A stretch of 41,940 nt of DNA from FEN-1219 sp035644475. Lineage in GTDB: Bacteria > Pseudomonadota > Gammaproteobacteria > Steroidobacterales > Rariloculaceae. The DNA is taken from positions 1 to 41,940 of the forward strand of contig DASQOL010000105.1 of the NCBI GenBank assembly GCA_035644475.1, written 5' to 3'. The position numbers and the translations under genes are program-made. Numbering within the stretch: position 1 is the stretch's first letter; each line of letters opens with the position of its first letter. The notes under the pieces are model-generated. The model saw only the letters and a program-made list of their open reading frames with translations. It ran no database searches and was not told the DNA's origin. This document shows positions 1 through 7,973 of this stretch, piece after piece.

Positions 1-558
1 CGCGTCGTAGGTTCGCGTGCTGATGATCTTGCCGTAGAACTCTTCCGACGAGTCGAGATTGTGGTTGTAGTAGTCGAGCCCGGCGGCCGCGAGCTTCTGC
101 GCTTGGCCCGGCCGCAGCAGGCCGAGCGTCGCGCACGTCTCGAGGCCGAGGGCCTTGACCGCGGCGACCATCTCGAGAATCGGCTCGAGCTGCGAGTCCT
201 TCGGTCCGCGGTACGACGCGCCCATGCAGAAGCGCGTCGCGCCGGCCTCCTTGGCGCGGCGCGCGGCCGCGCGCACCTCGGCGAGTGGCAGGAGATCGTG
301 ATTGTCGACGCCGGTCGCAAAGCGGATGCTCTGCGGGCAGTAGGCGCAGTCCTCGGGGCAGGCGCCGGTCTTGATCGACAGCAGCGTGGACACCTGCACG
401 GCGTTCGCGTCGAAGTGCCGGCGATGCACCCACTGCGCGGTGTACAGCAAGTCGTTCAGCGGCAGGTCGAACAGCGCGGCGACCTGCTCGCGCGTCCAGT
501 CCCCTCGCGGCTCCGCGGTCACGCGCAAGTCGCCCATTTCCCGTTCAAGTGCCGACAT
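1..558 (-). CDS. bioB: Biotin synthase BioB (N-terminal 186 codons, cut by window edge)
   Basis: BioB is the radical-SAM enzyme that inserts sulfur into dethiobiotin, the last step of biotin synthesis in the cytoplasm. The reading frame starts at an ATG (558-556) and stays open to base 1, so the C-terminal half lies outside the window. The radical-SAM cluster motif CPEDCAYCPQS (CxxxCxxC) is near residue 50, followed by the family blocks FCMGASYRGP, ATLGLL and YYNHNLDSSEEFYG. The gene is divergent from comF, with an 89-bp gap holding a consensus-like promoter and a BirA-type operator, so biotin repression is expected. Identification is firm; only the 3' part is unseen. Confidence 0.97.
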   Translation of the reverse strand, partial: MSALEREMGDLRVTAEPRGDWTREQVAALFDLPLNDLLYTAQWVHRRHFDANAVQVSTLLSIKTGACPEDCAYCPQSIRFATGVDNHDLLPLAEVRAAARRAKEAGATRFCMGASYRGPKDSQLEPILEMVAAVKALGLETCATLGLLRPGQAQKLAAAGLDYYNHNLDSSEEFYGKIISTRTYDA

Positions 559-589
559 TCCGTGCTCGCGGCCGAATCGATGGTGGGCG

Positions 590-618
590 AGTATCGGAAC
601 GGTGAGCGGGGCTGTCAA
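590..618 (-). promoter_or_regulatory. sigma70-type promoter of bioB
   Basis: On the minus strand a perfect -35 TTGACA (618-613) is followed by 17 bp and the -10 GATACT (595-590), which puts transcription start near 583, about 25 bases before the bioB ATG. The -35 hexamer lies inside the left half of the BirA-type operator, so repressor binding would block polymerase directly. Confidence 0.7.
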
Positions 619-644
619 CCTGCTCGGGATCGCTCGGTTTACGG
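612..644. promoter_or_regulatory. BirA-type biotin operator
   Basis: Two inverted half-sites, CTGTCAACC (612-620) and GGTTTACGG (636-644), are separated by exactly 15 bp. The BirA operator consensus is TTGTAAACC-N15-GGTTTACAA, so each half matches at seven of nine positions and the spacing fits. It overlaps the bioB -35 box, and its right half ends three bases before the comF ATG, so bound BirA could also affect comF. The identification rests on motif match and position. Confidence 0.72.
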
Positions 645-647
645 GGA

Positions 648-1358
648 ATGTCCGGGTCTCTTTTCGAGCCTCTTTTGGAGAAGGTGTTCGGCGAAATCTG
701 CCCGAGCTGCTCTGCGCCCACGACCGCCGGCTTCTGCGCGGCGTGCGTCCGCGACTTGCCCCGCGTCGCGGCCCCGTGCCGCGCTTGCGGCCTCGCGCAC
801 GATGCCGGCGGTTGCCCCGCCCTCGACGCCGCGTGGCGCGTGGAGCGGGTCCTCGCGCCCTTCGGCTACGCGGCGCCGCTCGATCACTACGTCCGCGCGC
901 TCAAGTACCACGGCGCACGCGAGCTCGGCCGCGCGTTCGGGCTGCTGCTCGCCGCGGAGTCGCGGCGCGAGCCGCTCGCGGTCGACGCGCTCGTGCCCGT
1001 GCCGCTGCATCCACACCGCTTGCGCGACCGCGGCTACAACCAGGCCACGGAGATCGCCCGCACGCTCGGCGCAGAGCTGGCGCTCCCGATCCTGCTCGGC
1101 GGCATCCGGCGGCTGCGCGAGGCCGGGCAGCAGGCGGGACAGAGCGCCGGCCGCCGGCGCGCGAACGTGGCCGCCGCGTTCGCCGCGGACCGGAGCTTGC
1201 GCGGGCTCGCGGTCGCGATCGTCGACGACGTGATCACCACGGGCGCCACCGTCAACGCGCTCGCGGCCGCGCTGCTCGCCGCCGGCGCGCGGCGTTGCGA
1301 GGCGTGGGCCGTCGCGCGCACGCCGGAGCGCGCGGCCCCGTTGAGACCCTCTCCGTGA
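648..1358 (+). CDS. comF: ComF family phosphoribosyltransferase-like protein
   Basis: This 236-residue protein has the ComF/GntX architecture: an N-terminal zinc-finger-like set of cysteine pairs (CPSC, CAAC, CRAC, residues about 18-46) and a C-terminal type I phosphoribosyltransferase fold with the PRPP-binding loop VAIVDDVITTGATV near residue 190. In competent bacteria ComF helps process incoming single-stranded DNA; in proteobacteria its role is less clear, and GntX homologues have been tied to DNA or carbon use. The ATG start lies immediately after the BirA-type site, leaving little room for a ribosome-binding site. The stop codon sits inside the first units of a 15-bp tandem repeat. Its position divergent from bioB is usual for gammaproteobacteria. 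Confidence 0.92.
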   Translation: MSGSLFEPLLEKVFGEICPSCSAPTTAGFCAACVRDLPRVAAPCRACGLAHDAGGCPALDAAWRVERVLAPFGYAAPLDHYVRALKYHGARELGRAFGLLLAAESRREPLAVDALVPVPLHPHRLRDRGYNQATEIARTLGAELALPILLGGIRRLREAGQQAGQSAGRRRANVAAAFAADRSLRGLAVAIVDDVITTGATVNALAAALLAAGARRCEAWAVARTPERAAPLRPSP

Positions 1359-1420
1359 AACCCTCTTCGGTGAAACCCTGTTTAGTGAAACCCTCTTCAG
1401 TGAAACCCTCTTCAGTGAAA
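1341..1420. repeat. 15-bp tandem repeat spanning both gene ends
   Basis: Five to six units of a 15-bp motif (unit GTGAAACCCTCTTCA with small variations) fill the space between the convergent genes comF and ubiA. The comF stop (TGA, 1356-1358) and the ubiA stop (TCA on the plus strand, 1412-1414) both fall inside units. A related tract with the same ACCCTCTTCG core is at 26270-26338. Confidence 0.85.
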
Positions 1421-2371
1421 CAGATAGTCGAGAGCGATCCCGCAAAACACCGCGCCGCCGAACCACGCGTTGTTGAGAAACGCGCGAAAGCACTGCACGG
1501 AATCGCGGCCACGGATCAAACGCTGCTGGTGGATGCCGAACACGGCGGCGGCCACGAGCCCGCCGTAGTACCAAGTCCCGAGCTCCGCGGCGCGGCCCAC
1601 GAGCACGAGGGTCGCGAGCAGCAACAGCTGCAAGCCGGCGACGAGAACGCGATCGAGGTCGCCGAACAGAATCGCCGTCGAACGGACGCCGATCTTCAGG
1701 TCGTCGTCACGGTCGGCCATCGCGTACTGCGTGTCGTAGACGATCACCCAGATCACCGCCGCGAGAAACAGAAGCCAGCCGACGCGCGGCACGGCGCCCT
1801 GGGTGGCGGCGAACGCCATCGGCACGCCCCAGGCGAACCCGAGGCCGAGCACGAATTGCGGCGCCGAGAAGAATCGCTTGGCGAACGGATACACGACGGT
1901 AATCGCCGCGCCGGCTACCGCGAGCTCGACCGTGAGACGGTTGAGCGTGAGCACCAGGCCGAGCGCAATCAGCATCAGCGCGGCGAACAGCACCAGAGCC
2001 TCTACCGGCGCGACCTCGCGCGTCGCGAGCGGCCGGTCCTTCGTGCGTTGGACGTGCGGGTCGATGTCGCGGTCGGCGAAGTCGTTGATCACGCAGCCGG
2101 CGGAGCGCACGACGATCGTGCCGAGCACGAGCACCAGGAAGATCTTCTCGTCCGGCCGCCCCGCGGCGGCGATCCACAACCCCCAGAGCGTGGGCCACAG
2201 CAACAGCCAGATGCCGATCGGCCGGTGCAGTCGCATGAGCCGCGCGTAGCGCGAGTAGTGCTCGATCAGCGTGGACGCGGGACGCGGCGCCGGCACCGCG
2301 CGCGGCGGCGCGGCGTCGACGCGTTCTTCGCTTTGCGGAACCTCGCTCACTGCACCGCCCGCTCTCGACAC
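1412..2371 (-). CDS. ubiA: 4-hydroxybenzoate polyprenyltransferase UbiA
   Basis: UbiA is an inner-membrane prenyltransferase that attaches the polyprenyl tail to 4-hydroxybenzoate, the first membrane-bound step of ubiquinone synthesis. The 319-residue product is strongly hydrophobic with multiple membrane segments. It carries the two Asp-rich prenyl-diphosphate/Mg motifs: NDFADRDID in the first half, followed by RTKDRPLA, and YDTQYAMADRDDD in the middle. The start is uncertain: GTG at 2371 gives the full frame, and a second in-frame GTG lies at 2350. A -10-like TAGAAT (plus-strand attcta, 2381-2386) lies only 9 bases before the first GTG, so the leader is very short or the second GTG is used. 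The extreme C-terminus (DYLFH) runs into the 15-bp repeat tract. Confidence 0.95.
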   Translation of the reverse strand: MSRAGGAVSEVPQSEERVDAAPPRAVPAPRPASTLIEHYSRYARLMRLHRPIGIWLLLWPTLWGLWIAAAGRPDEKIFLVLVLGTIVVRSAGCVINDFADRDIDPHVQRTKDRPLATREVAPVEALVLFAALMLIALGLVLTLNRLTVELAVAGAAITVVYPFAKRFFSAPQFVLGLGFAWGVPMAFAATQGAVPRVGWLLFLAAVIWVIVYDTQYAMADRDDDLKIGVRSTAILFGDLDRVLVAGLQLLLLATLVLVGRAAELGTWYYGGLVAAAVFGIHQQRLIRGRDSVQCFRAFLNNAWFGGAVFCGIALDYLFH

Positions 2372-2423
2372 ATCGCCGCGATTCTAGGCGGCCGGCTGCG
2401 GCCGCAGCAATTGCGCGGGTCGC

Positions 2424-2604
2424 GTCTCACTTTGGCCGTTGACGGCGGAGTGGCTGCGGCCGCACCTCGAAGGGCCTTCCCGAGACACGCCGGAAGAACG
2501 TCCCTGTGGCTTCTCGCCGCACATCCCTGTGCGGCGAGAGTCTCGGGAAGGCCCTTCGAGGTACGTCCGCAGCCGTTAGGCGCATCGCATGGCCAAAGCG
2601 AGAC
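2424..2604. repeat. Palindromic repeat element, copy A (181 bp)
   Basis: The element is bounded by inverted ends GTCTCACTTTGGCC (2424-2437) and GGCCAAAGCGAGAC (2591-2604), with one mismatch. Inside are long complementary arms (about 2450-2486 and 2540-2574) that share the 19-base core GTCTCGGGAAGGCCCTTCG. The centre holds a further perfect 11-bp stem, CTCGCCGCACA/TGTGCGGCGAG, around TCCC. A related copy is at 7704-7937. There is no coding frame; it lies between the co-directional ubiA and recG. It looks like a MITE or structured intergenic repeat. Confidence 0.85.
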
Positions 2605-2609
2605 GCTTC

Positions 2610-4577
2610 CTAGACCTTCGCGTATTCCGTCGGGCCGCGGACCCAGCGGCGGATGAGGGGGTCGACGCGGTCGGGGTGCTCGGTGAGGAGCCGCTCGGAG
2701 ATCTCGATGACGGACGGGAGCAGGTCGGCGTCGCGCAGGAGGTCGGCGACGCGCAGCTGCACGATGCCGGTCTGCCGGGTGCCGAGCACCTCGCCCGGCC
2801 CGCGGAGCTGCAAGTCCTTCTGCGCGATCTCGAAGCCGTCGTTGGTCGCGCGCATCACGCCTAAACGCTCGCGCGCGTGCTCGCTGAGCGGCGACTTGTA
2901 GAGCAGCACGCAGCTCGACGCGGCGCTGCCCCGGCCGACGCGGCCGCGCAGCTGATGCAGCTGCGCGAGCCCCATGCGCTCGGCGTTCTCGACGATCATC
3001 AGCGTGGCGTTCGGCACGTCGACGCCCACTTCGATCACGGTGGTCGCGACGAGCAGGTCGAGCTTCGCGGCCTTGAAGGTGCGCATCACCAGCTCCTTGT
3101 CGGCGGCTTTCATCCGGCCGTGGATCAGGCCCACGCGCAGCTTCGGCAGCGCCGCCGCGAGCTCCCTCTCGAGCGCGGTCGCCGCGCTCGAGTCGACCGC
3201 CTCCGACTCCTCGATCAGCGGGCACACCCAGTACGCCTGCTGCCCGCCGGCGCAGTGAGCCGCGATCCGCTCGACGAGCTCCGGGCGCCGCTCCTCCGGC
3301 AACGCGACGGTCTTCACCGGCTGGCGACCCGGCGGGAGCTCGTCGATCACCGAGCAGTCGAGATCGGCGTAGGCTGTCATCGCGAGCGTGCGCGGGATCG
3401 GCGTGGCGGTCATGATCAATTGATGCGGCGAGCGCTGGTCGCTTTCGCCCTTGGCTCTCAAGAGTAAGCGCTGCTCAACGCCGAACCGGTGCTGCTCGTC
3501 GACGACCACGAGCGCGAGCCGCCTGAACTCGACGCTCTCCTGGAACAACGCGTGCGTGCCCACGACGACGGCGGCCGTTCCGCCCGCGATGCTCGCGAGC
3601 GTGCCGGCACGCGCGCGAGCGGGCTGCGAGCCCGACAGCAGCGTCACGCCGATGCCGAGCGGGGCGAGCCAGTGGTCGAAGCTCGCGAAGTGCTGCTCCG
3701 CGAGCAGCTCGGTGGGCGCCATCACGGCGGTCTGGCACTGCGCCGCGGCGGCGACCACCGCCGCGAGCGCCGCGACCACGGTCTTGCCCGAGCCGACGTC
3801 GCCCTGTAGCAGCCGGTTCATCGGCGTACCGCGGCCGAGATCCGCGAGGATCTCCGCGGCCGCGGTCTCCTGCGCGCGGGTGAGCGCGAACGGCAGCGAG
3901 GCGCGGAAGCGCGCGAGCTCCGCGCCCTCGGCGCGCAGCTCGTACGCTCGCTCCATCCGTTGCGCGGCCCCGCTGCGGCGCAGCCCGAGCCGCTGCGCGA
4001 TCAGCTCCTCGAGCGCGATCCGCCGCTGGCTCGGGTGCTTGCCGCTCGTGAGCAGCGCGGCGTCGGCGTCTTGGGGCGGCCGGTGCAGGTAGCGGATCGC
4101 GTCCGTGATCGTCGGCGAGCCCCGCGCCACCTGGTCCCAGAGGTAATCGGCCAACGGCTCGCGCTCGAGCCGCGCGAGCAGCTGCTCGACGAGGCGGCGC
4201 AGCGCCGCTTGGTGCAACCCTTCGGTGCTCGGATAGATCGGGGTCAGCGCCGCCGTCGGCTCGGGCTCGTTGGCTCCGATCACGCGATGCTCGGGATGAA
4301 CCATCTCGAGCCCGGTCGGGCCGGGCCGCACCTCGCCGAAGCAGCGGACGCGCGCGCCGCGCGCCAGCGTGCGCTGCTGCGACGGCGTAAAATGAAAGAA
4401 CCGCAGCGTCAGCGCGCCGGTGCCGTCGACGAGCTTGCAAAGCAGCGAGCGGCGCCGGCGGAACACGACTTCCGCGAGCGCGATCTCGCCCTCGACGAGC
4501 ACTCTCTCCCCCGGTTGCAGCGAGCCGACGGCGCGGATTGCCGTACGGTCCTCGTAGCGCAGGGGCAGGAGGCACAA
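2610..4577 (-). CDS. recG: ATP-dependent DNA helicase RecG
   Basis: RecG is a branched-DNA translocase that remodels stalled replication forks and Holliday junctions. Visible are the wedge/OB region (LPLRYEDRT, then a Gly-rich barrel), Walker A LLQGDVGSGKTVVAAL, the DEQH box, motif III MTATPIPRT, motif VI QLRGRVGRG and the C-terminal RecG signature DLQLRGPGEVLGTRQTG. The first standard start in this frame is TTG at 4577, giving 655 residues. However, the frame continues upstream without a stop and encodes a family-like N-terminus (RPVESLAGIGPKL, starting near 4661). No ATG, GTG or TTG is present there, only ATC (4691, 4637), ATA (4703) and CTG (4604). The real start is therefore probably non-standard, or a sequence error lies near the ridA junction. 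Confidence 0.95.
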   Translation of the reverse strand: MCLLPLRYEDRTAIRAVGSLQPGERVLVEGEIALAEVVFRRRRSLLCKLVDGTGALTLRFFHFTPSQQRTLARGARVRCFGEVRPGPTGLEMVHPEHRVIGANEPEPTAALTPIYPSTEGLHQAALRRLVEQLLARLEREPLADYLWDQVARGSPTITDAIRYLHRPPQDADAALLTSGKHPSQRRIALEELIAQRLGLRRSGAAQRMERAYELRAEGAELARFRASLPFALTRAQETAAAEILADLGRGTPMNRLLQGDVGSGKTVVAALAAVVAAAAQCQTAVMAPTELLAEQHFASFDHWLAPLGIGVTLLSGSQPARARAGTLASIAGGTAAVVVGTHALFQESVEFRRLALVVVDEQHRFGVEQRLLLRAKGESDQRSPHQLIMTATPIPRTLAMTAYADLDCSVIDELPPGRQPVKTVALPEERRPELVERIAAHCAGGQQAYWVCPLIEESEAVDSSAATALERELAAALPKLRVGLIHGRMKAADKELVMRTFKAAKLDLLVATTVIEVGVDVPNATLMIVENAERMGLAQLHQLRGRVGRGSAASSCVLLYKSPLSEHARERLGVMRATNDGFEIAQKDLQLRGPGEVLGTRQTGIVQLRVADLLRDADLLPSVIEISERLLTEHPDRVDPLIRRWVRGPTEYAKV

Positions 4578-4699
4578 GAGATCGCCGACTCGCTCGACGC
4601 CCAGCCTGGCGAGCCGCGCCGCGAGCTTCGGCCCGATGCCCGCGAGGCTCTCGACCGGCCGCTCGAACGCCGATGGCTTGCGAGGCTCGATGAGCGCGC

Positions 4700-5080
4700 C
4701 TATAGGACCAGGATCCCGTCCACTTCCACGTTCGCGCCGCGCGGCAGCGCCGCGACGCCGATCGCGGCGCGCGCCGGATACGGCTCGGCGAAGTACTCCG
4801 CCATGATCTCGTTGACGAGCGGGAAGTTTTTGAGGTCCGTGAGGTAGACCGTGAGCCGCGCTGCGTCCGCGAGCGACCCGCCCGCCGCCGCGGCGACCGC
4901 CGCGAGGTTGTCGAACACCTGGCGAATCTCGGCACGCACGTCGCCGGTCACGAGCTCCATCGTGGCGGGCTTGAGCGGAATCTGCCCGGAGAGATACACG
5001 GTGTTGCCGGCGCGGACGGCCTGGCTGTAGGGCCCGATGGCCGCGGGCGCGTCCTTCGTGTGAATCGGTTGCTTCGCCAT
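4700..5080 (-). CDS. ridA: RidA family enamine/imine deaminase
   Basis: RidA hydrolyses the reactive 2-aminoacrylate and related enamines released by PLP enzymes such as threonine dehydratase, which protects other PLP enzymes. The 126-residue length and ATG start match the family. The key blocks are IGPYSQAV near the N-terminus, VYLSGQIPL, and the C-terminal PARAAIGVAALPRGANVEVD, which includes the conserved substrate-binding Arg. It sits 25 bases after spoT and just before recG, in the gammaproteobacterial order spoT-ridA-recG. The upstream half of the recG frame begins right at its stop codon. Confidence 0.96.
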   Translation of the reverse strand: MAKQPIHTKDAPAAIGPYSQAVRAGNTVYLSGQIPLKPATMELVTGDVRAEIRQVFDNLAAVAAAAGGSLADAARLTVYLTDLKNFPLVNEIMAEYFAEPYPARAAIGVAALPRGANVEVDGILVL

Positions 5081-5105
5081 GGACTCCTTCTCGCGCCTGG
5101 CCCGC

Positions 5106-7262
5106 TCAGCTCGAGCTGCGCGCCACGCGAACGACGCCGGGAATCGTGCGGATGCTGCGGACGACCTGCGCGAGCTGCCGGCGGTCGCGGACCTTGAGCC
5201 TGAACGACAGCGCCGACGCGTCGCCCTCGGTGTCGACCCGCACGTGCTCGATGTTGGTGTGCGTGGCGGAGATCCTGCCCGCGACCTCGGCGAGCAGTCC
5301 GACGCGGTCGAGCGTGCGAACTTGGATCTCGGTGTCGAACTCGCCCTTCACGCTCTTGGTCCAGTTCACCGGGATCCACTTCGACGGCTGCTTGCGGTAC
5401 TCCGCGAGATTACGGCAGGTGCCGCGGTGGATCACGATGCCGCGGCCGCTCGACATGAAGCCCACGATCTCGTCGCCGGGTATCGGGTAGCAGCAGCGCG
5501 CGTAGTTGACGACCATGCCCTCGGTGCCCGCGATCTCGAGGGGCTTGCGCTCCTCGGCCGCCGTGGGGTCCGACTCGTCCTTCTGCTGCGCGAGCATGCC
5601 CGCGATCACCGGCGCCAAGCGCTCGCCCAAGCCGACCTGCTCGAACAGCGTCTCCATGTCCTTCACGCCGAGCTCTTTGTGCAACGCGTCGAGCCGGTCC
5701 TTCGGCACTTTCTTCAAGCTCGTCGAGTAGGCCATGAGCTCTTGGTTGAGCAGCCGCCGCCCGAGCTCCTGTGCCTCGTCGCGTTTCAGGTTCTTGAGAT
5801 ACCCGCGGATCGCGTTACGCGCCTTGGCGGTGGTTACGAAGTTGACCCAGTTCGGGTTCGGGCGCGCGCCGCGCGCCGTGACGATCTCGACCGTCTCGCC
5901 GTTGTGCAGGGCGGTCTTGAGCGGCACGAGCCGGCGGTCGATCTTCGCCGCGACGCAGCGGTTGCCGATGTCGGTGTGCACGGCATACGCGAAGTCGACG
6001 GCGGTCGCGCCCCGCGGCAGCCGCATGATCGCGCCCTTCGGCGTGAACACGTAGACCTTGTCGGGGAAGAGGTCGGCCTTGACGGTCTCCAAGAACTCCT
6101 CGGAGTTCGCCGCGCGCTCCATCTCCATGAGGCCAGCAAGCCATTCGCGCGCGCGCTCTTCGGTGCTGTAGGTATGCTTGTCGACGGCCTTGTATTGCCA
6201 GTGCGCGGCGAGGCCGCGCTCCGCAACCTTGTCCATCTCCTCGGTGCGGATCTGCACCTCGAGCGGCAGGCCGTTCGGCCCGAACAGCGTCGTGTGCAGC
6301 GACTGGTAGCCGTTGACGCGCGGGATGGAGATAAAGTCCTTGAAGCGGCCCGGCATCGGCTTGAACGCCTGATGCGTGAGGCCGAGCGTGCGGTAGCAGC
6401 TGTCGACGTCGGGCACGATGACGCGCACGCCGTATACGTCGACGATGTCCGCGAGATGCGCGTGCTTGCGCTGCATCTTGAGATAGATGCTGTAGAGGTG
6501 CTTTTCGCGCGCGTGCACGCGCGCGGGGATCTTCGCGTCCGACAACGTCTTCCCGAGCTTGCTCTCGATCTTACGGAGCAACTGCCGCTGATTACCCTTC
6601 GCGCGCCGCAGCGAGCGCTGCAGCACCTTGTAGCGATACGGATAGAGCGTCTTGAAGCCGAGCTCCTCGAGCTCGATCTTGAGGGTGTAGACGCCGAGCC
6701 GATTCGCGATCGGCGCGTAGATGTCGAGCGTCTCACGCGCGATGCGCCGCTGCTTCTCTACCGGCAGCGAGCCGATCGTGCGCATGTTGTGCGTGCGGTC
6801 GGCGAGCTTCACGAGGATCACGCGCAGATCCTTCGCCATCGCGAGCAGCATCTTGCGGAAGCTCTCGGCTTGCGCCTCGGCCGCGCTATCGAAGCGCAGA
6901 TGGTCGATCTTGCTCACGCCGTCGACGAGGCGCGCCACGTCCTCGCCGAATTCCTGCTCGATGTCCTGGACCGTGCGGCCGGTGTCCTCGACGACGTCGT
7001 GCAGTAGCGCCGCCTTGATCGACCCCGAGTCCAAGTGCAATCCCGCGAGGATCTCCGCGACGGCTATCGGATGGGTGATGTACGCGTCGCCGCTGCGCCG
7101 CTGCTGGCCTTCGTGCGCCTTCGCGCTGAACTCGTAGGCCGCGGTGATGCTGGGCAGCTCGGACTCGGGGAGGTAGTTCGCGAGCTGAGAAGTGAGCCGG
7201 CCGAAGTCATCGGTGCGCCATACCGACGGGAGACGTTCGCGGATGGCGGCACCGTAGTCCAT
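5106..7262 (-). CDS. spoT: Bifunctional (p)ppGpp synthetase/hydrolase, Rel/SpoT type
   Basis: This 718-residue protein controls the stringent-response alarmone. The N-terminal hydrolase domain has an intact HD site (LLHDVVEDTG, His88-Asp89). The synthetase domain follows; its RFKD motif (306-309, the RXKD of bifunctional and hydrolase-type enzymes rather than the EXDD of RelA) precedes NGYQSLHT. A TGS domain (about 402-462, VYVFTPKG), a conserved Cys-Cys region (YARCCYPIPGDEIVGF) and a C-terminal ACT domain (about 645-718) complete the long-RSH layout. The ATG start gives the normal family length. It lies just downstream of rpoZ and gmk, as in Escherichia coli. The synthetase activity cannot be judged from motifs alone; hydrolase competence looks secure. 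Confidence 0.97.
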   Translation of the reverse strand: MDYGAAIRERLPSVWRTDDFGRLTSQLANYLPESELPSITAAYEFSAKAHEGQQRRSGDAYITHPIAVAEILAGLHLDSGSIKAALLHDVVEDTGRTVQDIEQEFGEDVARLVDGVSKIDHLRFDSAAEAQAESFRKMLLAMAKDLRVILVKLADRTHNMRTIGSLPVEKQRRIARETLDIYAPIANRLGVYTLKIELEELGFKTLYPYRYKVLQRSLRRAKGNQRQLLRKIESKLGKTLSDAKIPARVHAREKHLYSIYLKMQRKHAHLADIVDVYGVRVIVPDVDSCYRTLGLTHQAFKPMPGRFKDFISIPRVNGYQSLHTTLFGPNGLPLEVQIRTEEMDKVAERGLAAHWQYKAVDKHTYSTEERAREWLAGLMEMERAANSEEFLETVKADLFPDKVYVFTPKGAIMRLPRGATAVDFAYAVHTDIGNRCVAAKIDRRLVPLKTALHNGETVEIVTARGARPNPNWVNFVTTAKARNAIRGYLKNLKRDEAQELGRRLLNQELMAYSTSLKKVPKDRLDALHKELGVKDMETLFEQVGLGERLAPVIAGMLAQQKDESDPTAAEERKPLEIAGTEGMVVNYARCCYPIPGDEIVGFMSSGRGIVIHRGTCRNLAEYRKQPSKWIPVNWTKSVKGEFDTEIQVRTLDRVGLLAEVAGRISATHTNIEHVRVDTEGDASALSFRLKVRDRRQLAQVVRSIRTIPGVVRVARSSS

Positions 7263-7319
7263 GGCTCGGCTACTTAACGGCCCCCTTGTTCCACGGCGGC
7301 CGGTCCTTGTAGGTAAAGA

Positions 7320-7619
7320 TCAGTCGCCGATCGAGATCGGCCTCGATCCGAGCAGGTCGTCCGGCATCACGGGCGGCGCGGCGGCCACGGCGAGATCGAG
7401 CAGGTCTTCGACCGGCTGGTCGCGCTGCGTGAGGATCTCTTCCGTGACGTAGCCGTCGGCGATCTCGCGCAGCGCGACGACGGTGGGCTTGTCGTTTTCC
7501 CAGTCGACCATCGGATGGGCCCCGTTGGCGAGTTGCCGGGCGCGCTTGGCGGCCACGAGCACGAGCTGGAACATGTTCGGGATCTTCCCCAAGCAGTCTT
7601 CTACGGTGATTCTCGCCAT
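7320..7619 (-). CDS. rpoZ: RNA polymerase omega subunit
   Basis: This 99-residue protein starts MARITVEDCLGKIPNMFQLV, the hallmark omega N-terminus, followed by LVAAKRARQLANG and a conserved NDKPTVVALREI block. Omega helps fold beta-prime into the RNA polymerase core and forms one of the ppGpp-binding sites, which suits its place beside spoT. The ATG has a good AGGAGG site about nine bases upstream. The C-terminal 30 residues are variable, as usual. A palindromic repeat element separates it from gmk, which is normally its immediate upstream neighbour. Confidence 0.96.
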   Translation of the reverse strand: MARITVEDCLGKIPNMFQLVLVAAKRARQLANGAHPMVDWENDKPTVVALREIADGYVTEEILTQRDQPVEDLLDLAVAAAPPVMPDDLLGSRPISIGD

Positions 7620-7703
7620 TGGAAACGGCCCTCCTGCGGGCTTCGGACCTGCAAGTGTAATGCATCACCCCCGGAACGTCGCAAGCGTGTCGGGTTGCGG
7701 TTT

Positions 7704-7937
7704 GTCTCACTTTGGCCGGTTTGGTGTTGCGGTGGCTGCGGCCGCACCTCGAACGGCCTTCCCGAGACACGCCGGAAGACCGTCCCTGTGGCTCCGCGCG
7801 GCACATCCGACCGCCATGGATGGCGGGAGTGCCGCAATTGCAGGATGCATATTGCGGCCCTGTGCCGCGAGGGTCTCGGGAAGACCGTTCGAGGTACGTC
7901 GGCAGCCATCACGGGTAGCGCGCGGCCAAAGTGAGAC
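7704..7937. repeat. Palindromic repeat element, copy B (234 bp)
   Basis: This copy is bounded by perfect inverted ends GTCTCACTTTGGCC (7704-7717) and GGCCAAAGTGAGAC (7924-7937); the match extends three bases further out on each side. The arm sequences and the internal GTCCCTGTGGCT segment match copy A (2424-2604). The centre differs: an extra module adds two small hairpins (CCGCCAT/ATGGCGG and GCCGCAAT/ATTGCGGC) inside a GCGGCACA/TGTGCCGC stem. It accounts for most of the 354-bp gap between rpoZ and gmk, and no gene is seen there. Confidence 0.87.
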
Positions 7938-7973
7938 AAAGCGCGGCGCGGCACGCTCGCCACGTTCCGGGGG

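Noticed and set aside
1341..1420. Short regular repeats considered as a CRISPR array
   Set aside because: Units are contiguous 15-bp repeats with no spacers, and no cas genes are near.
5079..7007. Long plus-strand frame (642 codons) across the spoT gene
   Set aside because: It is antisense to a fully conserved gene, is rich in Arg/Ala/Leu/Val as expected of the opposite strand of GC-rich coding DNA, and has no recognisable domain. The same reasoning removes the long frames at 14550-17042, 27895-29655, 33201-34994 and 21003-22859.
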